Assembly (NCBI GenBank): GCA_000433915.1
Contig: HF993636.1
Coordinates: 5,480 to 69,479, forward strand
Direction of reading: 5' to 3'
Length of the DNA: 64,000 nucleotides
DNA from: Clostridium sp. CAG:793
Lineage (GTDB): Bacteria; Bacillota; Clostridia; TANB77; CAG-508
The stretch's first letter is position 1. Every line of letters starts with the position of its first letter. The position numbers and the translations under genes were made by a program. Shown piece after piece: positions 62,899-64,000 of this stretch. The notes under the pieces were generated by a model. The model saw only the letters and a list, made by a program, of their open reading frames with translations. It was not told the DNA's origin and ran no database searches.

Positions 62899-63921
62899 TT
62901 AATTTAATTTTTTGATTAACATTCTATTTACTTCTGCATCTGATATTCCTAAAATTTCTGATATTTGTTTTACATCAAAGCCTAGTCTGCTCATTCTATT
63001 TATTGTTTTTCTTCTTTCTTGCACTTTTCCACTTTTTATGCCATCTTTAATTCCTCGTTTTCTATTTTCAAAAAATTCTTTCCTTATTACTTCTTCTAAC
63101 ATACTAAAATTCTCCTTTTCATCATTTAATTTATTGGTTAGCTCTTTAGTTTTTTCTTCGCCTAAAATTCCTTTTAAGACATTCACTATATATGTAGTTA
63201 TTAATTGTCTACTTTCTTCGCTTAATTCCAGTTTACTTTGCAGTATTTCATTTATCTTTTTTATTAGACTTTCTATACTTTGGGTTCTTTCTAATAATAA
63301 TACAATGCTTAATGCATTTCCTTCTTTTATCAGTTCACTGTCCGAATAATTATTAGAACAGTATAATGTATAATTTGTATGCATTCCCACTAACTTGCAA
63401 TTTTCATTATTTTCTTCACTCACAGTTCCTAAATTAGTCGGTGCATTCCACTTTCTCTTTCCAGTATACAGCACTATTGCAATTACTTCTGCTCTTTTTC
63501 CTTTTTTATATTCTGCTTTCATTATTTCAAGTGAATATTCTGCAATTCTAATTGGCATATTTTGATCCAATTTAGTCTGATGCTCTATTAAAAAATATAC
63601 TCCATCTATTGGACAGTATTTATACACTATGTCAGCTACCTTATCCTTGTAGTTTGATGTTATAAAGTTTTCTGTATATTCTTCTATATCACCTATCTTT
63701 ATTTTTTCTTCATTAAATACTACTTTATTAATGAATCCTGTTGCTTCATTTCTGTCTTTTAAAAGCATTCTTATTGATTTATCATGTGAATGGTGTGGTG
63801 AAATATTTACCTTCAATTTATTGTTGTCAATCCTACAACACATATATTTAGTATACTTTTTGGTTCTTTTCTTCAATAATTCTCCCTTCTTTATTATATA
63901 TTTTTGCTTATTTTTCGTCAA
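62899..63921 (-). CDS. Rpn/YhgA-like PD-(D/E)XK nuclease family protein
   Basis: A 340-aa protein. The N-terminal half matches the Rpn family: HDKSIRMLLKDRNEATGFIN, a catalytic-type Asp in KDKVADIVYKY and the E-x-Q of YFLIEHQTKLDQNMPIRIAEY. A C-terminal helical part ends with a helix-turn-helix-like ISEILGISDAEVNRMLIKK. Related proteins are called transposases or recombination-promoting nucleases and often occur in many copies. The gene appears intact. It is the only hint of mobile DNA in the window. Confidence 0.85.
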   Translation of the reverse strand: MTKNKQKYIIKKGELLKKRTKKYTKYMCCRIDNNKLKVNISPHHSHDKSIRMLLKDRNEATGFINKVVFNEEKIKIGDIEEYTENFITSNYKDKVADIVYKYCPIDGVYFLIEHQTKLDQNMPIRIAEYSLEIMKAEYKKGKRAEVIAIVLYTGKRKWNAPTNLGTVSEENNENCKLVGMHTNYTLYCSNNYSDSELIKEGNALSIVLLLERTQSIESLIKKINEILQSKLELSEESRQLITTYIVNVLKGILGEEKTKELTNKLNDEKENFSMLEEVIRKEFFENRKRGIKDGIKSGKVQERRKTINRMSRLGFDVKQISEILGISDAEVNRMLIKKLN

Positions 63922-64000
63922 TAGTTTTTAATCAAATTTTAACTATGTTTCGTTTTATTTTTTATAGCCTTTTCACTAAATTAACTTTTTGAAAATCACA

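Noticed and set aside
62899..63921. Full transposon around the Rpn-type gene
   Set aside because: I saw no terminal inverted repeats, target duplication or partner genes within the window.

Overview
The window looks like chromosome from an anaerobic, endospore-forming, low-GC Bacillota (Clostridia), most likely an uncultured gut lineage. The evidence is a complete spoIIIA operon, an intact sigK, IreB, a CD1247-type protein next to EF-P, U32 proteases, very AT-rich intergenic DNA and strong Shine-Dalgarno sites. Nearly every gene is on the minus strand. The only plus-strand genes are a receiver-like protein, an M23 peptidase and an acyltransferase. I saw no rRNA, insertion sequence, prophage or CRISPR array.

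Layout by region. 1-4070: rimP-nusA (nusA runs off the left edge) behind a consensus promoter and a leader hairpin, then glycogen phosphorylase. 4070-6450: a metal-efflux operon (CadC-type repressor plus P-type ATPase) with operators built into its promoter. 6450-13850: acyl-CoA synthetase, sigK, a U32 peptidase, a dienoyl-CoA-reductase-like flavoenzyme and a transglutaminase-like protein. 13900-19130: spoIIIAA-AH. 19200-28000: yebC, a receiver-like protein, galE, a split transketolase, a hydrolase, a GT51 glycosyltransferase, tmRNA, dgt, gtrA and tRNA-Trp. 28000-42600: M23 peptidase, CD1247 protein, efp, ruvX, ireB, a GAF/degenerate-GGDEF protein, a CpaE/TadZ-like protein with AT-hooks, a small two-helix membrane protein, a glucosaminidase, a phosphoesterase, tsaD, an M50 protease, lysS and a polysaccharide deacetylase. 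42600-45060: a non-coding stretch and a two-gene ATPase/TOPRIM cassette that looks like an anti-phage module. 45060-60600: a 13-gene exopolysaccharide locus running from an LCP ligase to a secreted GH10-dockerin protein. 60600-63930: acyltransferase, L,D-transpeptidase and an Rpn/PD-(D/E)XK family protein.

The most unusual signal concerns translation. Two otherwise sound genes, spoIIIAE and the polysaccharide polymerase wzy, are each split by a +1 frame change, and at both junctions the in-frame codon is CGG (CGGG and CGGC). By eye I checked the CCG trinucleotides (CGG on the minus strand) in the genes annotated here and found no other in-frame CGG. This suggests that CGG may be unassigned or prone to +1 shifting in this organism. 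Two coincidental mutations or assembly errors are the competing explanations. Other points of interest are the ATPase/TOPRIM cassette, the AT-hook CpaE-like protein, the operator-in-spacer cad promoter, and the hairpin in the rimP-nusA leader.

All calls come from reading the sequence and from remembered family motifs. No database search was run. Several starts were moved inward to the ATG that has a proper Shine-Dalgarno site.
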